Assembly (NCBI GenBank): GCA_949128115.1
Contig: OX421964.1
Span: forward strand, 16,392,892-16,456,891
Direction: 5' to 3'
Length of the DNA stretch: 64,000 nucleotides
From: Anaspis maculata
Lineage: Eukaryota; Arthropoda; Insecta; Coleoptera; Scraptiidae
Positions 24,701 to 34,579 of the stretch are shown here, in pieces. A program made the position numbers and the translations under genes. The notes below the pieces were generated by a model. It worked only from the letters and a program-made list of their open reading frames with translations, made no database searches and was not told the DNA's origin. Numbering within the stretch: the first letter of the stretch is position 1; every line of letters begins with the position of its first letter.

Positions 24701-27700
24701 GCCAGGGAAAACAATAAGGAAATAATTGTTTCCTGACTGGAAACTAGCTTAAAACGATCTGTGTACTTAGGTTTTGACATACTAGTTTCCCCCCTTTCGG
24801 AAATGTCGGCGTCATGTCGCCATCATCAACAAGAAGTGCACCAGCGTGGTTTTTGCCGAATATCTTGATTTTGGGTCATCTGACAGCAAAAGATGTAAGG
24901 AGTCATTTTGAAGCCTATAAAATTCCCTACAGTTTGGTTTTTTAATCAATTTTCTGCAACCTATGGTCTTTGAGATAGAGCTTCTGGAAGCGAGAGTCAT
25001 TGTCGTGAAAGTTCCATGGCCACTTGACTCGAAAAACTAAAATGTCGATGTGAAGATGTGATGTGAAAGATGTGAAAAAATTTCAAAATAAGATTACTCG
25101 GGAACCCTTCATGCTATAGTTGCGTTGATGGTCTTAAACTTTTCATCTTGAACCGTAGATTACGAAAATTGAAAAATCAAAAACGTCACATTGTACATAT
25201 ACAGTTTGTACTACAGGAATCAAATCAGAACAGAGAAATTTGACATATTTCTTCGATTCAGCCTATGCGAAACTCTAAGCACTTATCACGAGTCCAATAT
25301 CAATATGCATTGCTCTGTAAGCTTCACTTGATACACTTAAGAAGTGGTCAGCTCACAGCCTTCCTGTAAAATGTTTTGAAGGTCCTCTGAAATCATCAAA
25401 ATTTACAGTAGCAAGAAATGTATGTAACAGTATATTATATACCAAAGAACCGAAGTGAATTTTTGATCCCTTGGGTGAAGTTTGTTGCTCGAGGGCCCTT
25501 TGGGTCCAAATTCCCAAATTAAAAATTCACTTTGGTCCCTTGGTATATAATAAACTGTTATATACATTCCTTGATACTGTGAATTTTTAATATTTTGATG
25601 ATTTCAGAGGACCTTCAAAACATTTTACAGTGAAGCTGTGAGCTGGCCACTTCTTTAGTGTATCAAGTGAAGCTTATAGAGCAAATCCATATTGATATTG
25701 GACTCGTGTTAGGTGCTTAGAGTGTCGCATATGGGCTAAATCGAAGAAATATGTAAAGTTTCTCTGATCTGATTTGATTCCCTCAGTACACCCTGTATAT
25801 GTACAATGTGGCGTTTTTAACTTTTCTATATTCGTAATAAACGGTTCAAGAGAAAGAGTTTAAGATCATCACCGAAACTATAGCATGAAGGATTCTCGAG
25901 AAATCTCATTTTGAAATTTTTTTGTCACATTGACATTTTAGTTTTTCGAGTCAAGTGGCCATGAAGCTTTTACGACAATGCCTCTCGCTTCCAGAAGCTC
26001 TATCTCAGAAACCATAGGTCGCAGAAAAGTCATTTAAAAACTATTCCGTAGGGAATTTCATTGGTTTCAAAATGACTTCCCACATCTTTTGCTGTCAGAT
26101 GGCCCAAAATTAAAATATTTGGCAAAAACCACGCTGGTGCACTTCTTGTTGATGATGGCGACATGACGCCGACATTTCCGAAAGCGGGAAAATTAGTATG
26201 TCAAAACCTAAGCCACACAGATCGTTTTACGCTAGTTTCCAGTCAGGGAACAATTATTTCCTTATTGAGCTGATTTTTGCTCCCTGGCGCCTGGGCTATT
26301 GGACAGTTGCTTTGGGCTGTTTCACACATAAATATCATTTGCTGAAACTTTTTCCCGTTTCCAGAAAGTCACGGAGTGATTTTATTTCTTGAGATGTTGC
26401 CAGGGCTGGGCGGTATTTCAAATACGTATTTGAAATACATTTGAGTATTTTGTATTTTATATTTATATACATTTGATTGAGAAGTATTTGTATTTTGTAT
26501 TTTGGAATAGTTCAGGAAGCTAGTATTTCGTATTTTGTATTTTAAATACATTTTTTGGACAAGTATTTTTATTTTCAAAATACAAAAATACATTTGTTTC
26601 CCATGCTCTTTAGTCTGTTCGGACCGAAATTGTTGTGATAATACTAGATATATTCATCCCATTGACATTTCTTGCTTTTGCACACTATCTGGGATCGATA
26701 ATGAGTTCGATTGCATCTTTTACGTTTCACGTTTTACTGGTGAGTGCATCCTACTATTCCTACTGTCAGCCACGAGAGGTTCCATGTCGGATGTCGGACA
26801 ATATTTTTGAAAAGCTGGTTGTTCTCAAAGGAAATCAACATTTGTTATTTTAAAGAATTGATTAATGAAGTGAGGAATAAGTTTGAATATGAAGTTTTTT
26901 TTACTTTATGTTTATTTTATTCGTCCTTCCATAGTTCATAATAATTTACTTATTGTTGCGACTGAATCAATTAAGTGTTCCCATTGAAATACTTGCATTT
27001 TACGGTTTTTCCAATAAAATGGTTGAAATACGCAATAAGAATGTATTTTGTATATTGTATTTAGAATACTAGGTTGTATTTTGTATTTTGGAATTTCTTG
27101 GTTTTCCAAAATACGTATTTTGTATTTTGTATTTCAAAGACATTTCAAGAAGTAGTTTGTATTTTATATTTCGACTATCTTGGATCGTGTATTTTGTATT
27201 TTGTATTTAAATACATTTTTCGAAGTATTTTGCCCAGCCCTGGATGTTGCATGTCACAAAGATTGATGTGATGAAATGTTCTAGTTCACAGAAAAAATTA
27301 GTCTTTGGTCAGAATGTAGCTTTGATTTGGTACTTTATTCATTTTAAGGCATGAAAATAGTTTTCTCTATCAAACAAAATAGAAAAAAATTGAATCGGAG
27401 CCTAATTTTAGTCATGACAAAATTTCTTCCGACGTTTTGGAATAAATTTCGTGAAAAAACGCCAAGAGTCGACCTATTAATTTGTCATTTTCTAGCTCCA
27501 TTCCCAATGTGGTTGAAATCACCTATGATCACAATTTTGACATAGATTGTTCAATTGAACTATTTCATAGATGAATTTCATACACAAGAAGTTTCTATCG
27601 ATGTTACAAAGTCACACCGTAGTTTTGTTACAAAACGTGCATCATGAAGAAATTTAATTTCGAAAGCTCGCAATGTCTAAAGAAAAATGTTGTCATGACT

Positions 27701-30700
27701 AAAATACGGCTTTGATTCCAGTTTTTTCTAATTTGTTTGATAGAGATCACTATTTTCATGCCTTGAAATGGATAAAGTATCAACTCAAAGCTTTATTCTG
27801 ACCATAGCCTAATTTTTTCTGTGTAATAGCAAGTTTCGTCACATCAAGCTTTGACATGCAACATCTCAAAAAATAAAATAACTCCGTGACTTTGTGAAAA
27901 CGGAAAAAAAAATTCAGCAAATGATCCTCTCTCCCACCGACTGAGGGAGCAGCTAAGCAGCATTCTTTCAGAACCTATCACCAGGTCCAGCAGTGGTTAG
28001 AAAACGAGGTGCCCCCTGAACTGTGGGGTTGGGAACGCAAGCCAGGCAACCATTCTGGCTCTCGTACGAACCATAGATCCTGTCGCACCAGATCAAATTC
28101 TGGAAATGATTTTCTGCCGCTGCACCAAAGACTGCAGCAGAGTGGCAAATGTGGGTGCAGGAAAGCATCAATAAAGTGCTCCCCCATTTGTCAAAACTGC
28201 CAAAGAAATTGTCTCAATGGCATCCCCGTCTTAGAAAACGAGGATGACGATGCCGAAGAAGTGGGGCCCTTTCTCGCATCACATGAAGAAATGGAAGACG
28301 AGGTGGAAGCGAACGTAGACGAAGAAGTCGAGGAGTACGAGCCACCACCTCAGCTGAGCCCCAGACCCTCCCGCCCCAAAAGATCCAAAATGATGTGATT
28401 TATATACCTACCTACTATTTTTAGTTAGTCATTTCAAGTACTACAACGCGTGCCTCCATTCCCTTTGATTTTTTTAAATACAATAACTTATTAACTATAG
28501 GTATAACTTTCTCTCCAGGTATTACGGTGTAAATACACCACATTATAACATTGCTACAACGGTATTATCATACTCATTAAAATATAACGCGAGAAAGTGC
28601 AATACACGATTTTGTGTCATATTCGAATCATATCTCGAAGTTTTCAAATTGCTCTAACTTTTGATCACATCAAGATAATATATTTAATAATATACTCATT
28701 CAAAGAAAATTTAATGCGCTACCACTTCCTCTGGAACGACTTTTTTCTCAAATGAGCGGTAAAGAAAATACAAGGCAAAATTTACAAAAAAAAAACGTGA
28801 TCCAAAACACAGTTTTTCGAAAATTTGTGATTTTTAAGAGCGTATTGCTCAAAAAATATGATAGATATGAAAAAATGAATAGATCACTCTTGTAGGAAAT
28901 TTCGTCAGCTTCAATTTCTACACGATCTTTTTTTAACTAGGGCCAACCGTTTTCGAGATATAACCGAAAACCCGAAAACCGGTACCTTCTTCGTGCCCCC
29001 CTGCACCCCCCTTACCCCCTAGGTTTGGGGACTTTTGGTATGCTTACCTCCTAACAAGTCCAAATACAGCCCTGAAGTCAAAAATTGGGATCTCGGCATT
29101 TCCCTCTAGACCCCCTTTTTAGCGTTCATTGCCAGGACTACCATGTTACTTTTGCTTTTTCAGATGACTGCTTGTTCATGTTACGATTTTTCGGTTGCGA
29201 TATTTTTCGACCAAAACTCGCCCGTTCTTACTTAGCTTTTTTCGCTTGTGTGTGTTTATCATGGACTGCAATCTACGTTTATCAATTTCTATTTAATCTG
29301 AATGCAGAACAATGCATAAATTTTTTACCATCATTCTTCTTTTTAATCTACGTAAGACACGATTTTGCCACTGTTTTCTTTTTCTCATTCTTGAATTTGC
29401 CAAATTGAACAAATATAAATTTGTACTGTTCCCAGGTTTACAACGTTGACCTAAATTTACTGTTCAAGAACCATTTAATTTCCGACATAGGTAAGGATTT
29501 TGACATGTGGTCTATAGCTGGTGCGGAATCTTACAAAGACATTCGGAAAGAATGCCGCAACGCCAAACTTTACGTCGTTTTTCACTTGATATTATCCGTC
29601 ACGGTGGCGTCATTGGGTTGGATTCAAGACGAAAGCCAAAAACAACTCTATCTGTTTTTCTATTTGGTCGATGAATTTTTCCCCGATTATTACGACCTCA
29701 TCACTACACCCCTGCGGATCGGTGTATTTCCGACGGTTTACATGCTGACGGTGCATGCGTTTCAGTTGCTGTACTTCAGCAAACACGCCAGCTTTCAGAT
29801 CCAGCTCCTGCTCGAACATGTACGAAAAATATCCGATGACGGCGATCAAACATTGGTGAGTTCGAGACTGAAATTCTGCTCCATGCGCTATGTGGAAATC
29901 AGAGACTGGATCGCGAAGAAGAACGGAGAGGTCGGAATTTCGCTGATTACATTTTCGATCGCCGGCATGCTTCTGGGCATCTGCTTGGTTTGTTATTTGT
30001 TTCAGGTGAGCATGAGTGTGAGGAAATACTTACAGTAAAAATTTCTTGATGACCTGTGGCAATGATCACTGGAAACATACGAAAGTTTCACAATGACCCA
30101 CATCACTGCGAGATCTTCCCTTTCCGTTGAAGAATAATAGACTTAGCCGAGCTCTTCCTCTGTATTGATGGCGGGCTGCCTGCAGATATTGTTATTCACA
30201 TGTCCCAAAAGGACAAAGTTGAGGGGGTGCTACATGCTAGCTGCAGCCGGCTTGGAAGGGGCCGAGGAAGGGGCTTCAAAAAGGAATAGGAAATCCCGCG
30301 AATTCCACAAGAACATGTACAACACAGTACATTCTTCCGACTTTAGTATATTAAAAGAGAAAACTCAGCAATCTGACAATCTGAAACTCAGCAAAACACA
30401 GAATAGAACGAGGTCAGGCCCCACCACATTACCAACTCTGTAAGCTTTGTCAACGCCCTCACAATATGTCACTCTCGAGTCTCGCTGAAGTCAGTCACAC
30501 AAAGGTTATGGGTGGACTCTTTATAGCCAAATAAAGAAGTCAAGGTCAAGACCTCGGTCAAGACTGATAGGATTTTCGTGATTTTTTTTCACAATTTGCC
30601 TTTGGAAATAACAATGACATTATATTTGTACACAGAATGGTGAACTGCATGGATTACAATAAAAATATCATACAGGTGTCAGGGTGTCACATATTTTTTT

Positions 30701-31364
30701 TGGGACACCTCGAGGGACACCTTTATGTTATAGGTGTAAAAGTTTCGAGAAGAAAATTCAAATTCTGATGGAAAAAATCCTCTTCAAATTAGTTCAAAGA
30801 GAAAGCCTCCACTAGGGAGAGGGGAAAGGAAGCATTCCAGCGTGATCACCTATACTTATTATTATTATTACTATCAATATTGTTATTATTGCAGAACACA
30901 GTGATAGAGTCTCGTCTTATTCACATTCAAATGATCTTAGCGTTCGTGATGTTCTCAACAGTTTCCTTCGGGATCATAACCGGGGGCCAGAACATTGAAT
31001 CTCAGGTACGTACCTACAAAACCTTCAATTGCAACAATTAAACATAACTTTCCGCAAAAATTCAAGACGTATTTTCTAGAGCGAAAAAGTACTGGAAGCC
31101 GTTTTATCGAACGAATGGTACAAATGGAATGACAAAAACAAAAGAGATTTTCTGATTTTTCTCATGAACGTCATGCAACCTCTCAGATTGGAGTATTCCA
31201 TGTGCTTCAGCATAAATTACAACTTGGGATTTAGGGTCAGGCACCTGCTTTCTACCTGAAGGGCGTTGGCACTCGATAGCGAAAATGCACGGTTCTTTTT
31301 GTTACAGATTCTGAAAGGCATTTATTCGACAGTGTCTGTGATGTTACGTTTGAAGAAAAACTGA
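21786..31364 (+). CDS. Odorant-receptor-like 7TM protein, copy 1 (OR1), full length
   Basis: This is a predicted insect odorant receptor (7tm_6 type), a ligand-gated channel subunit of sensory neuron membranes that normally pairs with Orco. Exons: 21786-21792 (ATGCAAG), 29164-29351, 29436-30005, 30895-31005, 31080-31235, 31308-31364. Phases agree and give 362 aa, close to the family's usual ~380-400. N-terminal DDCLFMLRFFG leads into TM1. The large third exon holds hydrophobic segments and an intracellular RYVEIRDWIAKKNGE stretch. The penultimate exon has NEWYKWNDKNKRDFLIFLM followed by QPLRLEYS, and the last has ILKGIYSTVSVMLRL, matching the conserved OR C-terminus. No internal stops were seen. 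The start is uncertain, because the frame stays open upstream without an ATG. Intron 1 carries a 7.3 kb transposon insertion, which may impair expression. Confidence 0.82.
21935..23145. mobile_element. Non-autonomous hAT element (1.2 kb) with 8 bp target duplication
   Basis: TIRs CAGTGGCGCCGAA at 21935 and TTCGGCGCCACTG ending at 23145 are flanked by the perfect 8 bp duplication AGCATACC (21927-21934 and 23146-23153), diagnostic of hAT. It sits inside the left TIR of the 7.3 kb element, whose sequence resumes in register afterwards. It encodes no transposase. It contains a G-rich/polypurine tract at ~21985-22075 and a TTAA-flanked palindromic MITE. Confidence 0.88.
22651..22995. repeat. TTAA-flanked palindromic MITE, copy 1
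   Basis: A ~345 bp palindrome with ends AGACGGAGTCAT / ATGACTCCGTCC lies between TTAA at 22647-22650 and TTAA at 22996-22999. The arms share GCTACAAGGATGTACTTTGG. The TTAA duplications point to piggyBac-type (or Kolobok) mobilisation. A second copy is at 34250-34575. Confidence 0.82.
23490..23892 (+). pseudogene. Fragment of conserved 'HAFTGCDT' protein, middle part
   Basis: Frames around 23505-23575 encode ..ILFPHAFTGCDTLGGK and then a stop. A shifted frame continues from 23569 with GFIKLYQKHPDIRKAAEVL.. to about 23820 (SNSAAKIVS). From memory of arthropod proteomes this matches a widespread, uncharacterised family whose members carry HAFTGCDT near the middle and a cysteine-rich C-terminus. 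The function is unknown and I do not assign one. The 5' part is absent. The gene is cut near 23820 and its end reappears at 27930. Confidence 0.6.
23893..24690. other. No gene seen; interior of the 7.3 kb element
   Basis: This is non-coding sequence between the split gene fragment and foldback element 1. Short open frames at 24245-24488 on both strands lack family features. Confidence 0.3.
24691..26298. repeat. Giant foldback (hairpin) element 1, 1.6 kb
   Basis: Two arms of ~800 bp are inverted copies along their whole length, meeting near 25495 with almost no loop. The ends are TAGCCCAGGCGCCAGGGA (24691-24708) and TCCCTGGCGCCTGGGCTA (26281-26298). TA at both outer ends is consistent with a TA target duplication, as in mariner-like elements. 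There is no coding capacity. Arm divergence is perhaps 10-15 percent by eye. Confidence 0.85.
26333..27930. repeat. Foldback element 2, interrupted by a hAT element
   Basis: The termini TCATTTGCTGAA (26336 region) and TTCAGCAAATGA (to ~27930) are inverted. So are AAAGTCACGGAGT (left) and ACTCCGTGACTTTG (right), and the inner arms around 27310-27390 and 27715-27810 (CTATCAAACAAA / TTTGTTTGATAG; GGCATGAAAATAG / CTATTTTCATGCC). The left arm is split by the hAT element at 26401-27242. It lies immediately before the returning fragment of the cysteine-rich gene. Confidence 0.78.
26401..27242 (+). mobile_element. Decayed hAT element with 8 bp TSD and transposase C-terminus
   Basis: Ends CAGGGCTGGGCGGTATTT (26401) and ..TTTTGCCCAGCCCTG (27242) are flanked by the perfect 8 bp duplication GATGTTGC (26393-26400, 27243-27250). 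Subterminal sequence is dense in TATTTTGTATTT repeats. Inside, a frame ending at 26853 reads ..NIFEKLVVLKGNQHLLF, which resembles the last residues of the hAT dimerisation domain. The rest of the transposase is missing, so it cannot move itself. Confidence 0.85.
27930..28398 (+). pseudogene. Fragment of conserved 'HAFTGCDT' protein, C-terminal cysteine-rich part
   Basis: The frame beginning LPPTEGAAKQHSFR and YHQVQQWLENEVPPELWGWER (27930-28040) is the conserved region upstream of the cysteine-rich tail in this uncharacterised family. The next ~100 nt fit the family only in a shifted frame (APDQILEMIFCRC..). A second shift returns to CGCRKASIKCSPICQNCQRN and an acidic, proline-rich end at TGA 28396-28398. 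Two compensating indels make it a pseudogene. The preceding part is at 23490-23892, separated by two foldback insertions. Confidence 0.65.
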
Positions 31365-31635
31365 TTCAATTTCAATTACGATAGCAGTATCTGCCTATAA
31401 TCATTCTGTTTTCGTATTTGAATTTCTATAATCTTGCATAGTTGAAGCGTGTAGTTTTTTAATAAAAAAATTGTTATTCATGCGACACCTATAGGTATCC
31501 TATGCATTAATTGTTTTATTCCAATCTTGACTTCAACCGATGTAGTCCACTGAAGCTTGACACCGGAAGGGCGATGGCAAACCGAGTGTCAAGCTCTTCT
31601 AGCTTTTGTCAGCTATTGTGGTAACGATAAACGGA

Positions 31636-33105
31636 GGGTCAGACCTGGTGGGTCAGATCCACAAACATACGATTGAGCCTCTACGTTCATAGATCTCGAA
31701 GTTATTCGAAAGATGCTAAATTTTGAGAGCTGTTGAAAATCTAATATTGAAATTGAAATAAACATCGCGCTTGTACAAAGGAGGGTTCGGACCCTTGGAT
31801 CGAATTGCAATTGGTAATTATATCGGTTGGAGATGATTGCGCCCCGCTCCCCCCTGCGAAACTGATATTTCTCTCACAGCATTCGACTGAAGATGTACAA
31901 TCTTGCTCGTGGAATGGAAAAGTTCTCATTCGAACCTGATGATGTTGATTCGGTACTCGACTATGCGACCGTGAAAATAGGAAATTTGTAAACTGAATTG
32001 TTAATAGGGCTCGGAGCAGGTATAGTCTAGGCGGCGATTATTCATTGATAGGGTTAAGGCGATCAGTGATAATGATTGTTTTGAAGCCTCTCCGCGTCAG
32101 CTCGTCGGCGAACACCATGTATACTCGGTTCTCAATGCTTTGTTCATTCTGAATACGCATTCACTCACGTGCTGGTGAACAACAAAAGATTTTGCGTGTA
32201 TATGCGTGGAAAGCTCTCCACCATAAAGTTTTGTACCTTGACTGTAGTAACTGTTTCGAACCACGACAACCAGTCAAAATTTAATGTTGGTCATGGTGTA
32301 GGATTAGGTGTTCGTTGGAGGTTTGAAGTATTGGGTCTTCTGGAATAATTAGGGGACACTCATATCTTAGGAAACATCTTGGTTCGTCTTTTTTTATTTG
32401 TTTATTCAAGGTCGGCCTTATTTCCGCAACGAGGCCCAACACCGACGCCGCTCCACTATACCGGAGATTTTGCCGAGCCCCTGTGTGTTCCAATACAGGG
32501 TAGGGATTTTTACCGACCACCAAAATCGCATGGAGTCGACACCATCGTTCGTATTTTACATGCTATGCGACTCACGACGCGTCTTGCATTTAGCAGTATT
32601 CTAACTAAATCAAAGAGCTTGTTTTGAGACGAAAATCCGAGCGCCCACAGTGGGACTCGAACCCACGACCTCTGGTGTGGTAGTCGAACGTGCTGACGAC
32701 CACACCACTAGCTCCTCAACATCTTAGTTCATTTAGCTGTTTTAGCTTGCAGCGTGGAGATAGGACTAGGTATAGGATCGAGCCTCGGATCGAGCCATTA
32801 TTCAACAACTTCGACTTCTACGAGAGGTCAATAGATTAATGATGTATTGGAACTTATACTGTGTTTTAGTGCCTTCAAACTCTTGGTTAATTCGATCTCA
32901 ACAGTCTTAAGAGCTCCATCTTCGAACAACAAAAAATAGGCACCACAGGATGGTGTACTGATACTAGATGATCGTCGGCCGAGCGGCTCCAAAAGTTGGA
33001 AACGTGATTCAACTCAAATAAGATTATTTAAATGTGAGTATAATAAATTGTCTACCCAATCAGGCGTTATGAGAATGGAGTTGAGAAGTTTCAGTTTCAA
33101 TGCGT
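31636..33105. repeat. Copy of the repeat found in OR3 intron 1
   Basis: The sequence aligns by eye with 60860-62340, from CAGACCTGGTGGGTCAG to ..AAGTTTCA. Shared landmarks include GGGTTCGGACCCT, TAATTAGGGGA and GACTAGGTATAGGA. Its right end stops where the other copy meets OR3 intron sequence, which suggests a dispersed element rather than receptor flank. It carries a SINE that the other copy lacks. It has no coding capacity. Confidence 0.6.
32386..32717 (-). mobile_element. tRNA-derived SINE with 13 bp target duplication
   Basis: On the minus strand it starts GAGGAGCTAGTGGTGTGG (A-box-like) and has GTGGGTTCGAGTCCCAC (B box with T-arm pairing) ~50 nt later. It ends in CTTGAATAAACAAATAAAAAAA. 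The flanks AACATCTTGGTTC (32373-32385) and AACATCTTAGTTC (32718-32730) form a 13 bp duplication with one mismatch. The paralogous repeat at ~61970-61995 lacks the insertion. The anticodon stem does not pair, so it is not a functional tRNA gene. Confidence 0.85.
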
Positions 33106-34245
33106 TTTGGCGTTTTTTTTGGACTTTTTAGGCGACATGGAATGTGGGGTGAGAAATTTGAAAATAACCTATAGCAGGTAAGGTCCTTTTTACCTTCCTC
33201 TTCGTTATACCTACAGATTTTTCGTTTTGCTTCAACTTTTCTAATTAATCATGTCGGTATTTGCTGTGCTAGATTTTTGTTCTTGGTCCGATATTGGCGG
33301 GTTGGGTATCATTGGATAGACCTCAAATTCAAGATGACAGATGCAGTAATAATTATGATTGTCTCGTCAAAAATCTTGTTTTAATCTTGTTTTTGACCGA
33401 TATGTTAAACAGTCTTATCGAGATGTTTACCCACTTGCTAAAACGAGCCCTTCAGTTGACCTATTTTCAACGCAATGCGCCATCTTGGTTTTTGGTATAT
33501 CGACCATTTTGTTTATCAGTGTTTAAAGCCTATTTCATTGGCTATCCAATGACACCCAACACAATAATAATATCGGACTAGAAACAAAAATCTAGCAGTG
33601 CAAATACCGAAATGATTTCCCTCTTCTCTCGCATTGAAAACGCCAAGCAGGCCCTTTTTGAATTTGATATTTCTTTGCAACCCGTCAGCTAATTTTTCTC
33701 ATTTTGGTCATAAAATGCTGGCTTTCTGATTTTCACAATTCTCATAAAAAAAATGAAGGCAATAGGAGACCTATTTTCAACTGCATCCGTCATCTTGGAT
33801 TTCAAAAAGGCGGCCATTTTGAACTTTGATGTTCGAAGCCTACTCTTTTGACTATCCAGTGATACCAAGATCATCGGAATCGGAACAGAAATGAAAATTT
33901 CACAAGCAAAAAATTTCAGTGAATTTTTTTTGCCTACCCGATAGAGCTAATTCAAAGAAAATCCTGAATAATAGCGCAATAAATGCCAAGCTAGCTCAGA
34001 ACGCCAAGTGGTAATGAAATACTCAATCGCAAGTCAAAATTGTTAGTTTAAGAGTTCGTTCGCTGAATTGTAGCAGATGTGAGATAGATAAGGCACGTTC
34101 CGGGCCACAAAAAAAGAGACAGAGAACTACAGTCTTACACTACAGTAAGCAGACAGTAGAGCGTTATGCGGCGGGGAGTGAAAGTTTGAAGATTTGCCCC
34201 AGTCATTTCGCCCGCACTTTGGTATGTACGCTTGTCGCTCACCTT
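33106..34245. other. No gene seen; diverged internal repeat
   Basis: No gene family is visible. A motif GACCTATTTTCAAC..CATCTTGG..GGCTATCCA.. appears twice, near 33457-33560 and 33768-33870, as an old direct duplication of ~310 bp period. Confidence 0.35.
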
Positions 34246-34249
34246 TTAA

Positions 34250-34575
34250 GGACGGAGTCATATTGGTGAAATAAGCGTTGCGAAACCAATCCGTGTGGGC
34301 TTATTTCTTGACGAATTCTTACCATTTTGGTCTCTTTCGAAAGCTACAAGAATGTAGGTACTTTGATTGAGCCCAATGGCATTTCCGAAATAAAAAAAAA
34401 AAAAAAATTGAATTTTGACATTTGAAAAAAATATTTTTGAATTTTGGAAAAGCCAATGGGCTCAAACCAAAGTACATTCTTGTAGCTTTCGAAAGAGACC
34501 AAAATGGTAAGAATCCGTCAAGGAATAAACCCACACGGATTGATTTCGCAACGCTTATTTTACCAATTCAACACC
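34250..34575. repeat. TTAA-flanked palindromic MITE, copy 2
   Basis: This is the same family as 22651-22995: GGACGGAGTCATATTGGTG at the left, GTAGCTTTCGAAAGAGACC in the right arm. TTAA flanks lie at 34246-34249 and 34576-34579. The right end has lost part of the terminal repeat. Confidence 0.82.
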
Positions 34576-34579
34576 TTAA

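Larger units (their letters stand above)
21840..29140. mobile_element. 7.3 kb DNA element with ~440 bp TIRs inside OR1 intron 1
   Basis: The ends are TAGTCCAGTCAATGAA (21840) and the inverted TTCATTGCCAGGACTA (to 29140), flanked by CCA at 21837-21839 and 29141-29143. The same intron in OR3 reads ..ACTAAAATTCATGTTAC, and removing the element plus one CCA from OR1 restores that length, so CCA is a 3 bp target duplication. TIR left: 21840-21934 and 23154-~23490, split by a hAT element. TIR right: ~28697-29140. The interior holds fragments of a conserved cysteine-rich protein gene (23490-23892, 27930-28398), two foldback elements and another hAT. No transposase was recognised, so the superfamily is unknown. 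A 3 bp duplication would suit Harbinger-, CACTA- or Academ-like elements. Confidence 0.8.

Noticed and set aside
32640..32717. Possible tRNA gene on the minus strand
   Set aside because: The B box and T arm are good, but the acceptor and anticodon stems do not pair. The unit has a SINE tail and a 13 bp target duplication.
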